Counted from the stretch's first letter, positions 42,391-54,036 are shown. The stretch is 64,000 bases of DNA from Siderastrea radians (GCA_964017195.1 OZ024890.1:19114701-19178700); one strand, 5' to 3'. The notes: generated by a model from the letters alone, not told the origin. Translations and numbers: made by a program.

Positions 42391-42829
42391 TGATTATGTT
42401 ACCACAAACAGTCCTTCTCAGGACTACACTCACCCAGCCGGACGATCGATCATAATTTACCGACTTATGATATGACTCCTGGGTTCAAACCAATTACAGC
42501 GCGAGGGTGATATCACTTTTCGTAGAGCAAAGAAGTCTTCGTCGACGCTGACGTTTCAGAAACAGAATAAAGAAGGATTCTCTATGATTAATTTATCTGA
42601 ATGTGCGGTGTTGGTTTTGTGCGTTTCACAGATTTAATGTGAACCAATCATTTCAAAATTCTCGGAAAACGTTTAAATCTCACTTTAAGGGGGATTGAAC
42701 AACAATTCCCGCCTTTCTGAGAAAACTACGTACTGACAAAAACTCTACAAACTTAAGTTTCAGTTTCTCATCACTTAATGGGTATGTCGCCTAAATACAC
42801 AGGGAAGGGTGCTTTTTAATGTCTGAGCC

Positions 42830-43110
42830 ACGTTCGGGGGACCTGTTAGTAAGGGAGGCATGTGATTTTAAGATATTGTGTGTAGGTTTAAAACTACTTC
42901 AGCGTAAGAAACGCCAGCATCATTTTCATACAGTTAGCTCCATGGAGGTTCCGAGTTCCATTCAATTAGTTTAACACCAAAATTTTCAACTTAATTTTAA
43001 TTTGATTTAAAAATATACCAAAAAGGGGATAAGGAGCAAAAGGAGCTCCACCTTCCCGGCGGAGAATCGAAACCCGGACTCCCGTGCGACAAAGAGGGAG
43101 AAGGAGGCTT
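42830..43110 (-). repeat. Decayed tRNA-Asp-headed repeat
   Basis: Same body as the intact Asp units (AAACTACTTCAGCGTAAGAA, CAGCATCATTTTCATACAG, TAAAAATATACCAAA) followed by a broken head at about 43048-43108 (GGCGGAGAATCGAAACCCGG then CGTGCGACAAAGAGGG). A second copy lies at 61720-61935. Confidence 0.7.
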
Positions 43111-43313
43111 AAGAGACGGGGGCCTTCATATGAGATTTTAAAGGTATTTCAGTTACGTAGTTTTGAAACTACTTCACATGAATAAACGTCACCATCATTT
43201 TCACACAGCTGCACGGAAGTCCTATTCAACTTCTTTACTGCCAAAATTTACAACAAAATTTTATTAAAATTAAGAATATATCAAACAGGGAAAAGAAGCT
43301 AAGACACATCCTA

Positions 43314-43385
43314 CTCTCCAGCGGGAAATCGAACCCCGGTCTCCCGCGTGACAGGCGGGGATACTCACCGCTATACTACCGAGGA
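43314..43385 (-). tRNA. tRNA-Asp (GTC)-like gene, unit 1
   Basis: 72 nt: TCCTCGGTAGTATAGCGG, anticodon loop CTGTCAC (GTC), GGTTCGAT. One acceptor mismatch and a G-T in the T stem. Close to the canonical animal tRNA-Asp. It sits 386 bp downstream, in the same orientation, of a tRNA-Thr. Its conserved 3' body makes it part of a repeat, so function is uncertain. Confidence 0.65.
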
Positions 43386-43770
43386 TATCTGAGTTAATAG
43401 TTACTGAAATCTTATTGGTTATGCCCTTAAACCAAAACTAACTACTATTGTGACAGACAGGTTTTACAAAAATTCTCTCTTTTTACCACTTTAATCCGCA
43501 AGCACGAATCTTTAACATGAGCGTCCTTGATAAGTAAGTTACTGCGTAAAAATAATCACGAAAAAACATGGCGATCACTACGTCGACTGCTTGTGTCTGT
43601 GAGAAAAAGTTGCACTTCGATTCAGTTAAACTTTTTCCGTAGTTACAAATCGCCCATGGCCATACACATACTCTCTCTAACGTTATCTACGTACGTAGAG
43701 CCAACTTAGCTCTCGACCGTACGCAGGTGCAACAAATGACAAAAGCAACAAAGGTAAAATAGATTTTGTC

Positions 43771-43844
43771 AGGCACCGATGGGATTTGAACCCATTACCT
43801 CCTGTTTACTAGACAGGCGCTCTAACCATCTGAGCTACGGCGCC
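43771..43844 (-). tRNA. tRNA-Thr (AGT)-like gene, unit 1
   Basis: 74 nt: acceptor GGCGCCG/CGGTGCC, D arm AGCTCAGATGGTTAGAGC, loop CTAGTAA (anticodon AGT, U33 present), T arm ATGGG-TTCAAAT-CCCAT. All stems pair. Very near the canonical animal tRNA-Thr(AGT). Confidence 0.75.
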
Positions 43845-44344
43845 TCGGTGAAGTTCAGGAGGTGAAGAAACTCATTTAATTTTGTGGGAAAATGTAGCTG
43901 CCACACAGCCATCAAAAGCATGATCATGCATGGTCAGCTATATATTAATAACGGGATTAGAATCGACTGATAAAAAGTGTCGGTAATTACAGATTGAGGG
44001 TACTGTGGTATCTGTAACCAAAAGTTGGACAGAACAGTTTTAAGTTAAGAGCCAATGAGGTGAAAAACAAGTTAAGCTTAAATAAAAGGCCTTGCAAAGA
44101 GAACAAAGATGATGTTTTCTTTTTTTCTAATATCTCCTCTCGTTCCAGATATATTCAAGTTTTTGTATTATACAGGTATTAGCTTGCAATGAAAGAATAT
44201 GAAGGGCGAAAGAGTAACCACAAAAGTGGCGTTCATTTGAAAAAGAAACCTTATTTGGTCATTCAGAGCGCACGGTTGACGTTTAACGTCAGTTACGCCA
44301 ATCAAAACCGCTGGCGGTTAATAAGCAGGAATACGCCATTTCCG

Positions 44345-44490
44345 AGTTGTCTTGTGTCTCTTTTTCAAAGCGAGGCTAAGTGCACAAGTTTTCGTATGAA
44401 GTGAGTTTTATCTACATGTGAATGAAAACTCATTTTCATATGAAAGGCTATACACCAAGACTCGCTTTGAAAAAAGAGGAACAACACAAC
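44345..44490. mobile_element. Hairpin MITE with CAAAGCGAG ends
   Basis: TCTCTTTTTCAAAGCGAGGC at the left and CTCGCTTTGAAAAAAGAGG at the right, with inner AAAATGAG/CTCATTTT words. Other copies at 47050-47175 and 63185-63325. Confidence 0.75.
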
Positions 44491-44807
44491 TCGGATCAGG
44501 AATGGCCTCTAGAACTCCCATCTTTACATCTTGGAGCCTTCAAGCCCCGCATTCTTTAAGCCCTGTCATCTGGAGCACATCACTTCTTTAAACCCAGCAA
44601 TGGGGACTTGTTCGGAGATCTTAATGTGAGATTTTAAAGGTATTTTGCGTAGTTTTAAAAGTACTTCACACATAAAGAAACCTCACCATAATTTTCACAC
44701 AGCGGCATGGAAGTTCCGGGCTTTACTACCATAATTTACAACAAAAATTTAATTTGAAATTAAAAATATAACAAACAGGGAAAAAGAAGCTAAAATGATT
44801 ACAGTTA

Positions 44808-44879
44808 CTCCCCAGCGGGGAATCGAACCCCGGTCTCCCGCGTGACAGGCGGGGATACTCACCACTATACTACCGAGGA
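44808..44879 (-). tRNA. tRNA-Asp (GTC) gene, best-paired copy
   Basis: 72 nt with acceptor TCCTCGG/CTGGGGA pairing at all seven positions (two wobbles), anticodon stem CCCGC/GCGGG, loop CTGTCAC, T arm CGGGG/CCCCG and B box GGTTCGATTCC. Of the copies here it is the most credible functional tRNA-Asp. Confidence 0.78.
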
Positions 44880-44913
44880 CATCTCAGTATGAAAATAGAA
44901 ACTTAAGAGTGCT

Positions 44914-45060
44914 TTCGATTGGGAAATCTGGATTTCGATTTTAAAATCCGGATTTCGGATTTCCTAATAAAACGCGAAATACAAAAAGGGATTTCGACGA
45001 GCAGAAATCCATTTCAATTAAGGCCCCTTAATTGAAATCCATCTTGGAAAAGGATTTCGC
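44914..45060. mobile_element. ATTTCGGATTTC foldback element, truncated copy
   Basis: Starts TTTCGATTGGGAAATCTGG and contains ATCCGGATTTCGGATTTCC and an inner palindrome CAATTAAGGCCCCTTAATTG. It stops where the 45065-48668 inverted duplication begins. Confidence 0.8.
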
Positions 45061-45064
45061 TTCG

Positions 45065-46377
45065 TAGACTGTAAAACGTTATTTGTGCGTTTCGATCCGT
45101 CTTTTGTTAGTCATATATCCATTGACCCATTGTTAGTAAAATAAGTCTTTTTGTCTATTGTTTGTGTATAAGTCGTTTGTAAGGTGCAGGTAGTTTGTGC
45201 AGGGTAGGTGATCCGTTCAGCGGTAAAAAGAGAGAATTTTTGTCAAGATGTCTGCTATGATACAATAGTTGGTTTTAGTTTGAGGGAAAATTCAATAAAT
45301 TTCAAATTAAATTTTGGTAATAATGAAGTTGAACAAGACTCAGCGGTTCAAATCCCAGTGGAGTCTGGCAAAATCTCTTTTACCATCATTGCTTTTGTTA
45401 ATTGTTACTACAGGCTGATTTCAAATGAAGCGCAATTCAGTTTGCACTTGCGTACGATATAGCGAGCTAAGTTGGCTGTACGTACGTAGATAACGTTAGA
45501 GAGAGTATGTATATGGCCATGGGCAATTTGCAACTACGGAAAACGGTTAAGTGATTGAAGCGCAACTTTTTTTACAGACACAAGTCATGGTGATCGCAAT
45601 TTTTTCGTAATTATTGTGACGCAGTAACTCACGTATAAAGGTCGCTCGTGATAAAGACCCGTTCTTGTGTAAGCGGTCTGTCATAATATAGTAGTTGGTC
45701 TTGGTTTGAGGAAAAACCAAATAAATTTCAACATTTGTTATGAGATGTCCTCGTTAGTATTGTGGCCATATCCCCGCCTGTCACGCGGGAGACCGAGGTT
45801 CGATTCCCCGCCGGGGAGTACATTTTGACCCATTTTAGCTTCTTTTTTCCTGTTTGTTATATTTTTAATTTCAAATTAAATTTTGTTGAAATTTGGGTAG
45901 TAAAGAAGCTGAATAAGACTCGAAGCTTCATGCAGCTGTTAAAATGATGGTGGAGTTTCTTAGTGTGAAGGTGTTTTAAAACTACGCAAATTACCTCTCA
46001 CGTTAAGACCCTTCTCTCTTAATGCAGGGCTTGAACGCTCCAAGATGGAAACATGGGAGCTATAGAGCGCCATTGCTTATTCCAAGGTACCATTAGGTCA
46101 GGGTCAGCAGGGCTCCAAGGCAAAAATTACGGGGCTCGAGGGCTCCGAAGAACCCTCTTTGGGACCCTACTCAGTACTTGGCTTTAGACACTGAAAAAAG
46201 CTCCGATCCTTCTCTATTGAGGTCCCATTCAAACATTTAAATTTGTGCAGTTGCTGCTATTATGTAGTTTTCTCAGAACGTCGGGAATCGTTGTTCGATT
46301 CTTAAAGTGAGATTTAAACGTAAGTTTTCCAGCGATCCAACGTCACCGATGTGACCATATGAAAGGTGTGAGTGGCC
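45065..46377 (+). repeat. Inverted duplication, left arm (1.3 kb)
   Basis: Matches the reverse complement of 47353-48668 almost base for base, for example an identical 84-codon frame at 45208-45462 and 48522-48268. It includes a decayed tRNA-Asp at 45748-45818. Confidence 0.93.
45748..45818 (+). pseudogene. tRNA-Asp pseudogene (D arm broken)
   Basis: 71 nt. Anticodon arm and T arm are intact (CTGTCAC, GGTTCGATTCC), but the D arm reads GTATTGTGGCCATAT and can no longer pair. Acceptor 3' half CCGGGGA. Confidence 0.75.
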
Positions 46378-46612
46378 GGATTTCGGATTTCGGATTTCGG
46401 ATTTCCTAATAAAACGCGAAATACAAAAAGGGATTTCGACGAGCAGAAATCCATTTCAATTAAGGCCCCTTAATTGAAATCCATCTTGGAAAAGGATTTC
46501 GGTTCGTCGAAATCCGTTTTTGGATATCGCGTTTTATTGGGTAATTGGAAATCCGAAATCCGGAATCGAAATCCAGGTTTCCCAATTGAAAACATCCTAT
46601 AGACCCTAATTG
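46378..46612. mobile_element. ATTTCGGATTTC foldback element in the palindrome spacer
   Basis: Repeated GGATTTCGGATTTC words at the left, inner AATTAAGGCCCCTTAATT palindrome, and inverted GAAATCCGAAATCCGG words at the right. Confidence 0.8.
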
Positions 46613-46967
46613 TTTTTCCTCAATATTATGGCGGACATCTTGACAAAAATTCTCTCTTTTTACCGCTGAACGGATCTTTATCACGAGCGAAAATGTCAAG
46701 TAAGGTACTGCGGAACAATAATCACGAAAAGAAAATGTCGATCACCAGGTCGACTACTTGTTTCTGTGAGAAAAAATTGCACTTCACTCACTTCAACTTT
46801 TTCCGCAGTTACAAATCGCCCATGGTCATACGGATACTCTCTCCAACGTTATCTACGTACGTTTGGCCAACTTAGCTCGCGACGGTACGTAAATGCAAAA
46901 GTTGCACTTCATTTAAAGTCAGCCTTTTGTAACAACTGACAAAACTGAAGGTAAACGAGATTCTGCC

Positions 46968-47041
46968 AGACACCGATGGGATTTGAACCCATGACCTCCT
47001 GTTTACTAGACAGGCGCTCTAACCAACTGAGCTACGGCGCC
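46968..47041 (-). tRNA. tRNA-Thr (AGT)-like gene, palindrome spacer
   Basis: 74 nt with acceptor GGCGCCG/CGGTGTC (one G-T wobble), loop CTAGTAA and GGTTCAAATCC. Its usual downstream tRNA-Asp is replaced by the foldback element at 46378. Confidence 0.7.
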
Positions 47042-47049
47042 CGGTGAAA

Positions 47050-47175
47050 AAAACATGTTAAAAACGAGGCTAAGTGCATAACCTTCCGTATGAAAATGAG
47101 TGAATGAAAACTAAAACTCATTTTCATGTGAAAGGCTATGCCACAAGACTCGCTTTGAAAAAGAGGTACAAGACC
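47050..47175. mobile_element. Hairpin MITE with CAAAGCGAG-type ends, diverged
   Basis: Shares CGAGGCTAAGTGCATAA, ATGAAAACTAAAACTCATTT and AGACTCGCTTTGAAAAAGAG with the copies at 44345 and 63185. Confidence 0.7.
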
Positions 47176-47352
47176 GATTCGGAAATGGCCATGTCTGTTG
47201 GAAGTATAAAACAATGAAATGTTTCTTCTTTGGGAAATAGATTCTGTTTTTTATGCAAACGGCTTTAATTGTTTTATGCCTCCAACATGGCCGCCGTGAA
47301 AACCCTCTATGCCTTTGAATATTTCATTTAAATGCGTGGTGTTGGTTTTGGG

Positions 47353-48668
47353 GGCCACTCACACCTTTCATATGGTCACATCGGTGACGTTGGATCGCTG
47401 GAAAACGTACGTTTAAATCTCACTTTAAGAATCGAACAACGATTCCCGACGTTCTGAGAAAACTACATAATAGCAGCAACTGCACAAATTTAAATGTTTG
47501 AATGGGACCTCAATAGAGAAGGATCGGAGCTTTTTTCAGTGTCTAAAGCCAAGTACTGAGTAGGGTCCCAAAGAGGGTTCTTCGGAGCCCTCGAGCCCCG
47601 TAATTTTTGCCTTGGAGCCCTGCTGACCCTGACCTAATGGCACCTTGGAATAAGCAATGGCGCTCTATAGCTCCCATGTTTCCATCTTGGAGCGTTCAAG
47701 CCCTGCATTAAGAGAGAAGGGTCTTAACGTGAGAGGTAATTTGCGTAGTTTTAAAACACCTTCACACTAAGAAACTCCACCATCATTTTAACAGCTGCAT
47801 GAAGCTTCGAGTCTTATTCAGCTTCTTTACTACCCAAATTTCAACAAAATTTAATTTGAAATTAAAAATATAACAAACAGGAAAAAAGAAGCTAAAATGG
47901 GTCAAAATGTACTCCCCGGCGGGGAATCGAACCTCGGTCTCCCGCGTGACAGGCGGGGTTATGGCCACAATACTAACGAGGACATCTCATAACAAATGTT
48001 GAAATTTATTTGGTTTTTCCTCAAACCAAAACCAACTACTATATTATGACAGACCGCTTACACAAGAACGGGTCTTTATCACGAGCGACCTTTATACGTG
48101 AGTTACTGCGTCACAATAATTACGAAAAAATTGCGATCACCATGACTTGTGTCTGTAAAAAAAGTTGCGCTTCAATCACTTAACCGTTTTCCGTAGTTGC
48201 AAATTGCCCATGGCCATATACATACTCTCTCTAACGTTTTCTACGTACGTACAGCCAACTTAGCTCGCTATATCGTACGCAAGTGCAAACTGAATTGCGC
48301 TTCATTTGAAATCAGCCTGTAGTAACAATTAACAAAAGCAATGATGGTAAAAGAGATTTTGCCAGACTCCACTGGGATTTGAACCGCTGAGTCTTGTTCA
48401 ACTTCATTATTACCAAAATTTAATTTGAAATTTATTGAATTTTCCCTCAAACTAAAACCAACTATTGTATCATAGCAGACATCTTGACAAAAATTCTCTC
48501 TTTTTACCGCTGAACGGATCACCTACCCTGCACAAACTACCTGCACCTTACAAACGACTTATACACAAACAATAGACAAAAAGACTTCTTTTACTAACAA
48601 TGGGTCAATGGATATATGACTAACAAAAGACGGATCGAAACGCACAAATAACGTTTTACAGTCTACGC
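47353..48668 (-). repeat. Inverted duplication, right arm (1.3 kb)
   Basis: Reverse complement of 45065-46377, with about 975 bp between the arms. At its outer edge it runs on without a break into sequence collinear with 40630 and 60590, which shows the source orientation. Confidence 0.93.
47912..47982 (-). pseudogene. tRNA-Asp pseudogene (inverted partner)
   Basis: 71 nt with the same broken D arm as 45748-45818 and one further change (ATAAC for ATATC). The defect therefore predates the inverted duplication. Confidence 0.75.
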
Positions 48669-49290
48669 AGCCAACAACGTCGCGGCTTAACTGACAGACG
48701 ACCAATAACATCGCGAGTTCGTCGACCAATCAGGCCAACGACCCGAGACTAAAACATCTACTGTTGATTCACAATTCACTAGACTCTGATAATGACTTCC
48801 GCAGAGGTTGTCGAAACGAAAATCAATGTTACCACAACTGATTATGTTACCACAAACAGTCCTTCTCAGGACTACACTCACCCAGCCGGACGATCGATCA
48901 TAATTTACCGACTTATGATATGACTCCTTGGTTCAAACCAATTACAGCGCGAGGGTGAGATCACTTTCGTAGGGCAAAGAAGTCTGAGTCGACGCTGACG
49001 TTTCAGAAACAGAATAAAGAAGGATTCTCTTTGATTAAGTTATCTGAATGTGCGGTGTTGGTTTTGTGCGTTTCACAGATTTAATGTGAAGCAATCATTT
49101 CAGAATTCTCGGAAAACGTTTAAATCTCACTTTAAGGGGGATTGAACAACAATTCTCGCCTTTCTGAGAAAACTACGTACTGACAAAAACTCTACAAACT
49201 TAGTTTCAGTTTCTCATCACTTAATGGGTATGTCGCCTAAATACACAGGGAACGGTGCTTTTTTAATGTCTGAGCCACGTTCCGGAGAAC
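48531..49290 (+). repeat. Segmental duplication block, copy 3 (partial)
   Basis: 48531-48840 is collinear with 40493-40800 and 60430-60745, and 48838-49290 with 42385-42860 and part of 61324-61690. The SINE family B unit present in the other copies is missing at the 48838 junction. Confidence 0.85.
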
Positions 49291-49597
49291 GTAATTTTTG
49301 CCTTGGAGCCCTGCTGACCCTGACCTAATGGCACCTTGGAATAAGCAATGGCGCTCTATAGCTCCTATGTTTCCATCTTGGAGCCTTCAAGCCCTGCATT
49401 AAGAGAGAAGGGTTTTAACGTGAGAGGCAATTTGCGTAGTTTTAAAACACCTTTACACTAAGAAACTCCACAATCATTTTAACAGCTGCATGAAGCTTCG
49501 AGTCTTATTCAGCTTCTTTATTACCTTAATTTACAACAAAATTTAATTTGAAATTAAAAATATAACAAACGGAAAAAAGAAGCTAAAATTATAGCCT

Positions 49598-49672
49598 ACT
49601 CCCCGGCCGCTTGGAATGGAACCTCGGTCTCCCGCGTGACAGGCGGGGATACTCACCACTATACTACTATAC
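49598..49672 (-). pseudogene. tRNA-Asp pseudogene fused to the Thr-unit body
   Basis: Anticodon arm intact (GCCTGTCACGCGGGAGACC), but the T arm has an insertion (GGCCGCTTGGAATGGAACC) and the acceptor 5' half is lost in a deletion that joins it to 49673. Confidence 0.75.
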
Positions 49673-49860
49673 TTCACTCACTTCAACGTTTTCCGCAGTT
49701 ACAAATCGCCCATGGTCATACGGATACCCTCTCTAACGTTATCTGCGTACGTTTGGCCAACTTAGCTCGGTACCGTACGCAAATGCAAAAGTTGTGCTTC
49801 AATTGACGTCAGCCTTTTGTAGCAAATAACAAAAGCAATGAAGGTAAAAGAAATTTCGCC

Positions 49861-49934
49861 AGGCTCCGATGGGATTCGAACCCATGACCTCCTGTTTACT
49901 AGACAGGCGCTCTAACCAACTGAGCTACGGCGCC
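49861..49934 (-). tRNA. tRNA-Thr (AGT)-like gene, unit 3
   Basis: 74 nt, loop CTAGTAA, B box GGTTCGAATCC. One acceptor mismatch (CGGAGCC against GGCGCCG). Confidence 0.68.
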
Positions 49935-50105
49935 TCGGTGAACCAAGCTCGATTTAATTTTGTGCCAAAATGTGGTAAAAAAGCCATCAAAAGCATGATC
50001 ATGCATGGTCAGCTATTAATAACGGGAATAGACATTCATGATAGAATTGACTGTTTAAAAGTGTCGGTAATTACAAACTCAGGTTACTGTGGTATCTGTA
50101 ACCGA

Positions 50106-50284
50106 GGGTGCTTTCGATTGGGAAATCTGGGGTTTCGATTTTAAAATCCGGATTTCAGGTTTCCCAATAAAACACGAAATCCTTTTCCAAGATGGAAATC
50201 CGTTTTTGGATTTCGTGTTTTATTGGGAAATCCGAAATCCAAAATCCGAAATCGAAATCCAGATTTCCCAATCGAAAGCCCCCC
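50106..50284. mobile_element. ATTTCGGATTTC foldback element, full-length copy
   Basis: Ends GGTGCTTTCGATTGGGAAAT and ATTTCCCAATCGAAAGCCCC. The arms read through ATTTCGATTTTAAAATCCGG and AATCCGAAATCGAAATCC. About 179 bp, all palindromic, and the best copy for defining the family ends. Confidence 0.85.
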
Positions 50285-50289
50285 GAAAG

Positions 50290-51180
50290 TTAGACAGAAC
50301 AGTTTTAAGTAAAGAGCCCGTGAAGTGAAAAACAAGTTAAGCTTAAACTACAGGCCTTGCCTTGTTTGAGTGAATTAACTGATCTCCTCTCATTCCAGAG
50401 ATTTTCAAGTTTTTGTGTTATGCAAATTAGAAAATTGATGATGTCATAACTGGTTACAGCATGGAAACAAATCACAAACTCAACTGGAATAAAATGTCAC
50501 ACGTTCATGAGCCAGAATCGAAGACATTTACATCAACGGAATCCTAAACATAAAGAACAGTTTTGTTAAAATGGCTAAATATTCCCTCACGGAAATTGTC
50601 AACTAAGTGCCTTTAGCTTTGGATGACCAGGATGGAAATGGATCCAACTTGAAAAAATCGAGCCGACGTTTTCAAGTTCTTCTTTTGCGCCTTCTCTAAA
50701 ATCAGTAAAAATTGATTGTGGTACGTGCTTCTTTGAAAATTCACCTCAAGGGGTCCTCTTGGTGGTCATGAAGCAATACATGTCGCGAGCAAGGTGCTTA
50801 CATATGAATTTAGCACATTTTAGACCGAAAATTAGGAAAATGGCCATTTATAATACATTGCCATTGCATTCAGTAAGCGATGGACCTCTAAAGCTGCGTT
50901 TTTTCCATACTGGAGCCGTGCACTCCTGCATCGTTTTAACCCAATCACCTGCAAACCTTCACTCCGTTGGAACCCCGCACTGGGAACTTGTTGGAGAGGG
51001 AGGCTGAAGAGACGAGGGTCTTGATATGAGGTTTTAGAGGTACGGTATTTTGCGTGGTTTTCAAACTACTTCACGCGATGAAACTTCATCATCATATTTT
51101 CACATTTAGCTGCATGGAGGCTCCGAGTCCTACTCAACTTCTTTACTACCAAAATTCAAAAAAACTTATTTAAGCAAAAA
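50290..51180. other. Intergenic sequence, nothing recognised
   Basis: No gene. The 51000-51180 part is the body of the tRNA-Asp unit that follows on the minus strand. Confidence 0.45.
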
Positions 51181-51228
51181 AAAAAAAAAATTAACACATG
51201 AGGGAAAAGAGGCCAAAAAGACTTCCTA

Positions 51229-51300
51229 CTCCCTGGCGTGGAATCGAACCCAGGTCTCCCTCGTGACAGGCGGGGATACTCACCACTATACTACCGAGGA
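51229..51300 (-). tRNA. tRNA-Asp (GTC)-like gene, unit 4
   Basis: 72 nt with acceptor TCCTCGG/CCAGGGA (one C-A mismatch), loop CTGTCAC, one anticodon-stem mismatch (CCCGC against GAGGG), B box GGTTCGATTCC. Probably decaying. Confidence 0.55.
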
Positions 51301-51539
51301 CATCTGTGCCGGCATTGAGAGAAAAACTAACAATACGGGATATATCATCAACAAAAAAAGTATCTCTTTTTACCGCGCTTACACACATACGGATTTTCTA
51401 ATGGGCGACCACGATAAATTAGCTATTGCGTAGCAATAATCACGAAAAAATGCGATCAACATGTCGACTACTTGTGTCTGCCAGGAAAAGTTCCACTTCG
51501 TTCAACTTTTTCCGTAGTCATAAATCACCCATGGCCATG

Positions 51540-51960
51540 CAGTTGGGGTGGGGCGGGGGGGCAGGGGCGGGAACTCGGGAGAAAAGGGGCTGACAAGTGT
51601 ATGAGAAGCGCGAAAAGAGAGGGAGGGAAACGGGATCAGTAGGGTTGTGGGAAGCGAGAGAAAGATGGAAAAGATCCACAACATTGCTTACTTTAATATT
51701 TTGTAATCGAAAAAGAAGTTTGGACTTCCCTGTCCGGCCCCGCCCACCACACACATACAGTCTCTTGTGTTACTTGCTAATACCCAGGGGCAGATCTAGG
51801 GGGTGGATTGGGGGGCTAGCCACCCCCCTTTTTGGGACGTTTAAGCTTGAAATTAAGAAAGGGAACAAGACTATCACTGAAGCGATTTTGTCTCAGATTC
51901 CGACATCGTTCTGTCAGGTCAGCCCCACCTCCTTCCAAAAATCCTGGACCTGCCACTGAA
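51540..51960. other. G-rich insertion between the Thr and Asp heads of unit 4
   Basis: GGGGTGGGGCGGGGGGGC then purine-rich sequence, then GGGCAGATCTAGGGGGTGGA and TCCTGGACCTGCCACTGA. It separates heads that lie about 390 bp apart in other units (here 794 bp). No gene recognised. Confidence 0.55.
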
Positions 51961-52093
51961 TACCTAGCCTAATTCGCGACCTTACGTAAGAGCAAAAAAT
52001 TGCGACTCAACTGAGTTCAGTTCTGAATTCAGTCGTTTGTAGCAAATGACAAAAGCGATGAAAATAAAAATTGGTAAAAAAAGTTATTTTGCC

Positions 52094-52167
52094 AGGCACC
52101 GATGGGATTTGAACCCATGACCTCCTGTTTACTAGACAGACGCTCTAACCAACTGAGCTACGGCGCC
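52094..52167 (-). tRNA. tRNA-Thr (AGT)-like gene, unit 4
   Basis: 74 nt with perfect acceptor GGCGCCG/CGGTGCC, anticodon stem TCTGT/ACAGG (one T-G wobble), loop CTAGTAA and GGTTCAAATCC. Confidence 0.73.
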
Positions 52168-52690
52168 CCGTGTTAAAGGGTACAGCTTTAATGTTGAACT
52201 AAACTGTAGTTCCCACAATCCCATCTTACACGCATGATGATACAGGGTCAGCTATTAATTGCTGATAAGGGGAATTGAATTGACTGACTCTGGAAGTGTC
52301 CGTAAGGGCAATTTCTTCGCAAACACTTAAGTTTTCTCGTACTGGATTGGCCAAACTTTATCTCATTTCCTTCGCCAACTGGTTCCTTGGTCTCACCTGT
52401 TATTTTTTTTTTGAATTCTTTCAACTTTAGTTTCTTCTGGCACCATCTGGTCTTCCTTAAGGTAGGGTCGCAAACACATTTACAGCACTGCATTAAAAAA
52501 GCTTCGTTGTAGTCAGTAGTCTTTATTGCATGATGCAATAAAGAAGCTAATTGTATTATTATACAAATTAGAAAACTAGGTACGTCATAAATGGTTACAG
52601 CATGGAGAGAAATCTGAGAAACATTTACATCAATGGAATCCTGAACACAACGTCCAATTTTGTTTAAAATGGTTGCTTAGTGATTTACCA

Positions 52691-52820
52691 CAGTGGAAGC
52701 CCGATATTACCAACACCTATGTACAGATGATAACGAAGAGCCCGGTATAACGAACGGTATTTTTCAGCCCAGTAATAGTAATGTGTATGGAAAAAAACCC
52801 TATGCAATGATATATTATTA

Positions 52821-52891
<71 letters not shown>

Positions 52892-52945
52892 CACCGTTAC
52901 AACGAGCAAGTCCCTTGGCACTTCGTTAGATCCGGGGTTCCATTG
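52691..52945. mobile_element. pogo/Tigger-like MITE with an internal ATT microsatellite
   Basis: CAGTGGAAGCCCGATATTAC at the left and CGGGGTTCCATTG at the right; inner TTTTTCAGCCCAGTAATA and AAGTCCCTTGGCACTT match the element at 37713-37894. A (TTA)n run at 52804-52890 has expanded inside it. Confidence 0.75.
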
Positions 52946-53125
52946 CACTGGCTTTTTCCAACTTCCGTTATCTCGAACAGCTTCTGGTTTGATTTCCCTT
53001 ACGTGTTCGGGATATATAACCTTTGAATGCAGAGGTCCACACGACGCGTAAATTATCCGCACTGGTTCGGTTTTGTCGGATCTCTGGTGTAGAGATGCTG
53101 GAGCCAGACGTCACTCGAAGTATAA

Positions 53126-53249
53126 TTGAACAAAACAAAATGCAAGGCTGGCACTACGGCAAAGGGCTGATTTATTTAAGGCCAATATTTCGGCTAACAA
53201 AATTAGCCTTCCTTTGCCGTAGTGCCAGCCTTGCATTCAGTTTTGTTCG
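53126..53249. mobile_element. Hairpin element (TGCAAGGCTGGCACTACGGC)
   Basis: GAACAAAAC then TGCAAGGCTGGCACTACGGC and AAAGG at the left, CCTTTGCCGTAGTGCCAGCC then TTGCA and GTTTTGTTC at the right, with loop AATATTTCGGCTAACAAAATT. Confidence 0.8.
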
Positions 53250-54036
53250 GAATAGTGTGAGTTTATTTTAGTAGTAATTCAAACTTTATAAAACCAGTCG
53301 ATAGAATCACTATTTTTTTCCAAAAACAGCGACCATAAACTGAAAAAATTCCATACGGCTGCTGCAGTTTCACTACCCCCCCACCCCAAAAAAAATACTG
53401 GGCAAAAGTTAACCACCCCACCCCTCCCACACTGACAAGCACCAAGAAAATAAGCCAAAGTTGGAGGTTCGAAATCAAAGACTTCTTCGCTCCTTGGCAG
53501 TATGAATCGAATCGCAGTTTTGATTTCAAGGACGTTCGACCAGCGTTGTCCTGTATGCAGGTTGCGAATGGTTGAAGTCATGGGAAAATAAGTGCCGGAA
53601 TATGTTTAGATTGTTGTCGAACAAACTGTGCTGAAGTTTAGGATATGAAGCACATACTGAGTACTTATGTTTCATATCCAAAGTAATTACACGTACATTC
53701 TTGAAAATCTTTTGCATAATTGCATAACGATACCAGCATGTCTGGTTTCTTATGTCTGAGATCCTAATGAGCTTATTATTGTTATCAATATATTTGAGCA
53801 GACAGTTAATCGTGTGGATCACAACATATATGCTTACAAAGCAGTTTCAGACAGACATCAAAACACTTGATCAAGGATTTTACAGACAATGACAGACGGA
53901 CATCAAAACACTTGAAGATTAAACAGAGCAGATAGAAAGAATCCGAAAACAACTTAACTAAGCATAAAAATATTTTTAATAATTTACAACACTTGCGTGC
54001 ATGTACTAACATGAATGGCAGACCTGCTGTTCAAAA
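53250..54036. other. Intergenic sequence, nothing recognised
   Basis: Short direct words GACATCAAAACACTTGA occur twice (53854 and 53899). No gene. Confidence 0.4.

Larger units (their letters stand above)
38727..44950 (+). repeat. Segmental duplication block, copy 1
   Basis: Collinear with 59998-63980. Matching parts: 38727-38801 with 59998-60072; 38976-39044 with 60073-60137; 40190-41100 with 60138-61320 (minus one insertion); 42498-44880 with 61324-63720. The differences are the extra sequence at 38802-38975 and 39045-40189, the 41170-42220 insertion here, and the 60792-61044 insertion in the other copy. Confidence 0.85.

Noticed and set aside
45208..45462. An 84-codon frame conserved exactly at 48268-48522
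   Set aside because: The identity reflects the inverted duplication of the DNA, not selection on protein. No domain is seen and the frame lies over a repeat body.
51518..51959. Pro/Arg-rich frames near the G-rich insertion
   Set aside because: Composition-driven frames on both strands in a G-rich insertion with no splice or start support.
52685..53062. Poly-Asn and poly-Leu frames
   Set aside because: Translation of an ATT microsatellite inside a pogo-like MITE.
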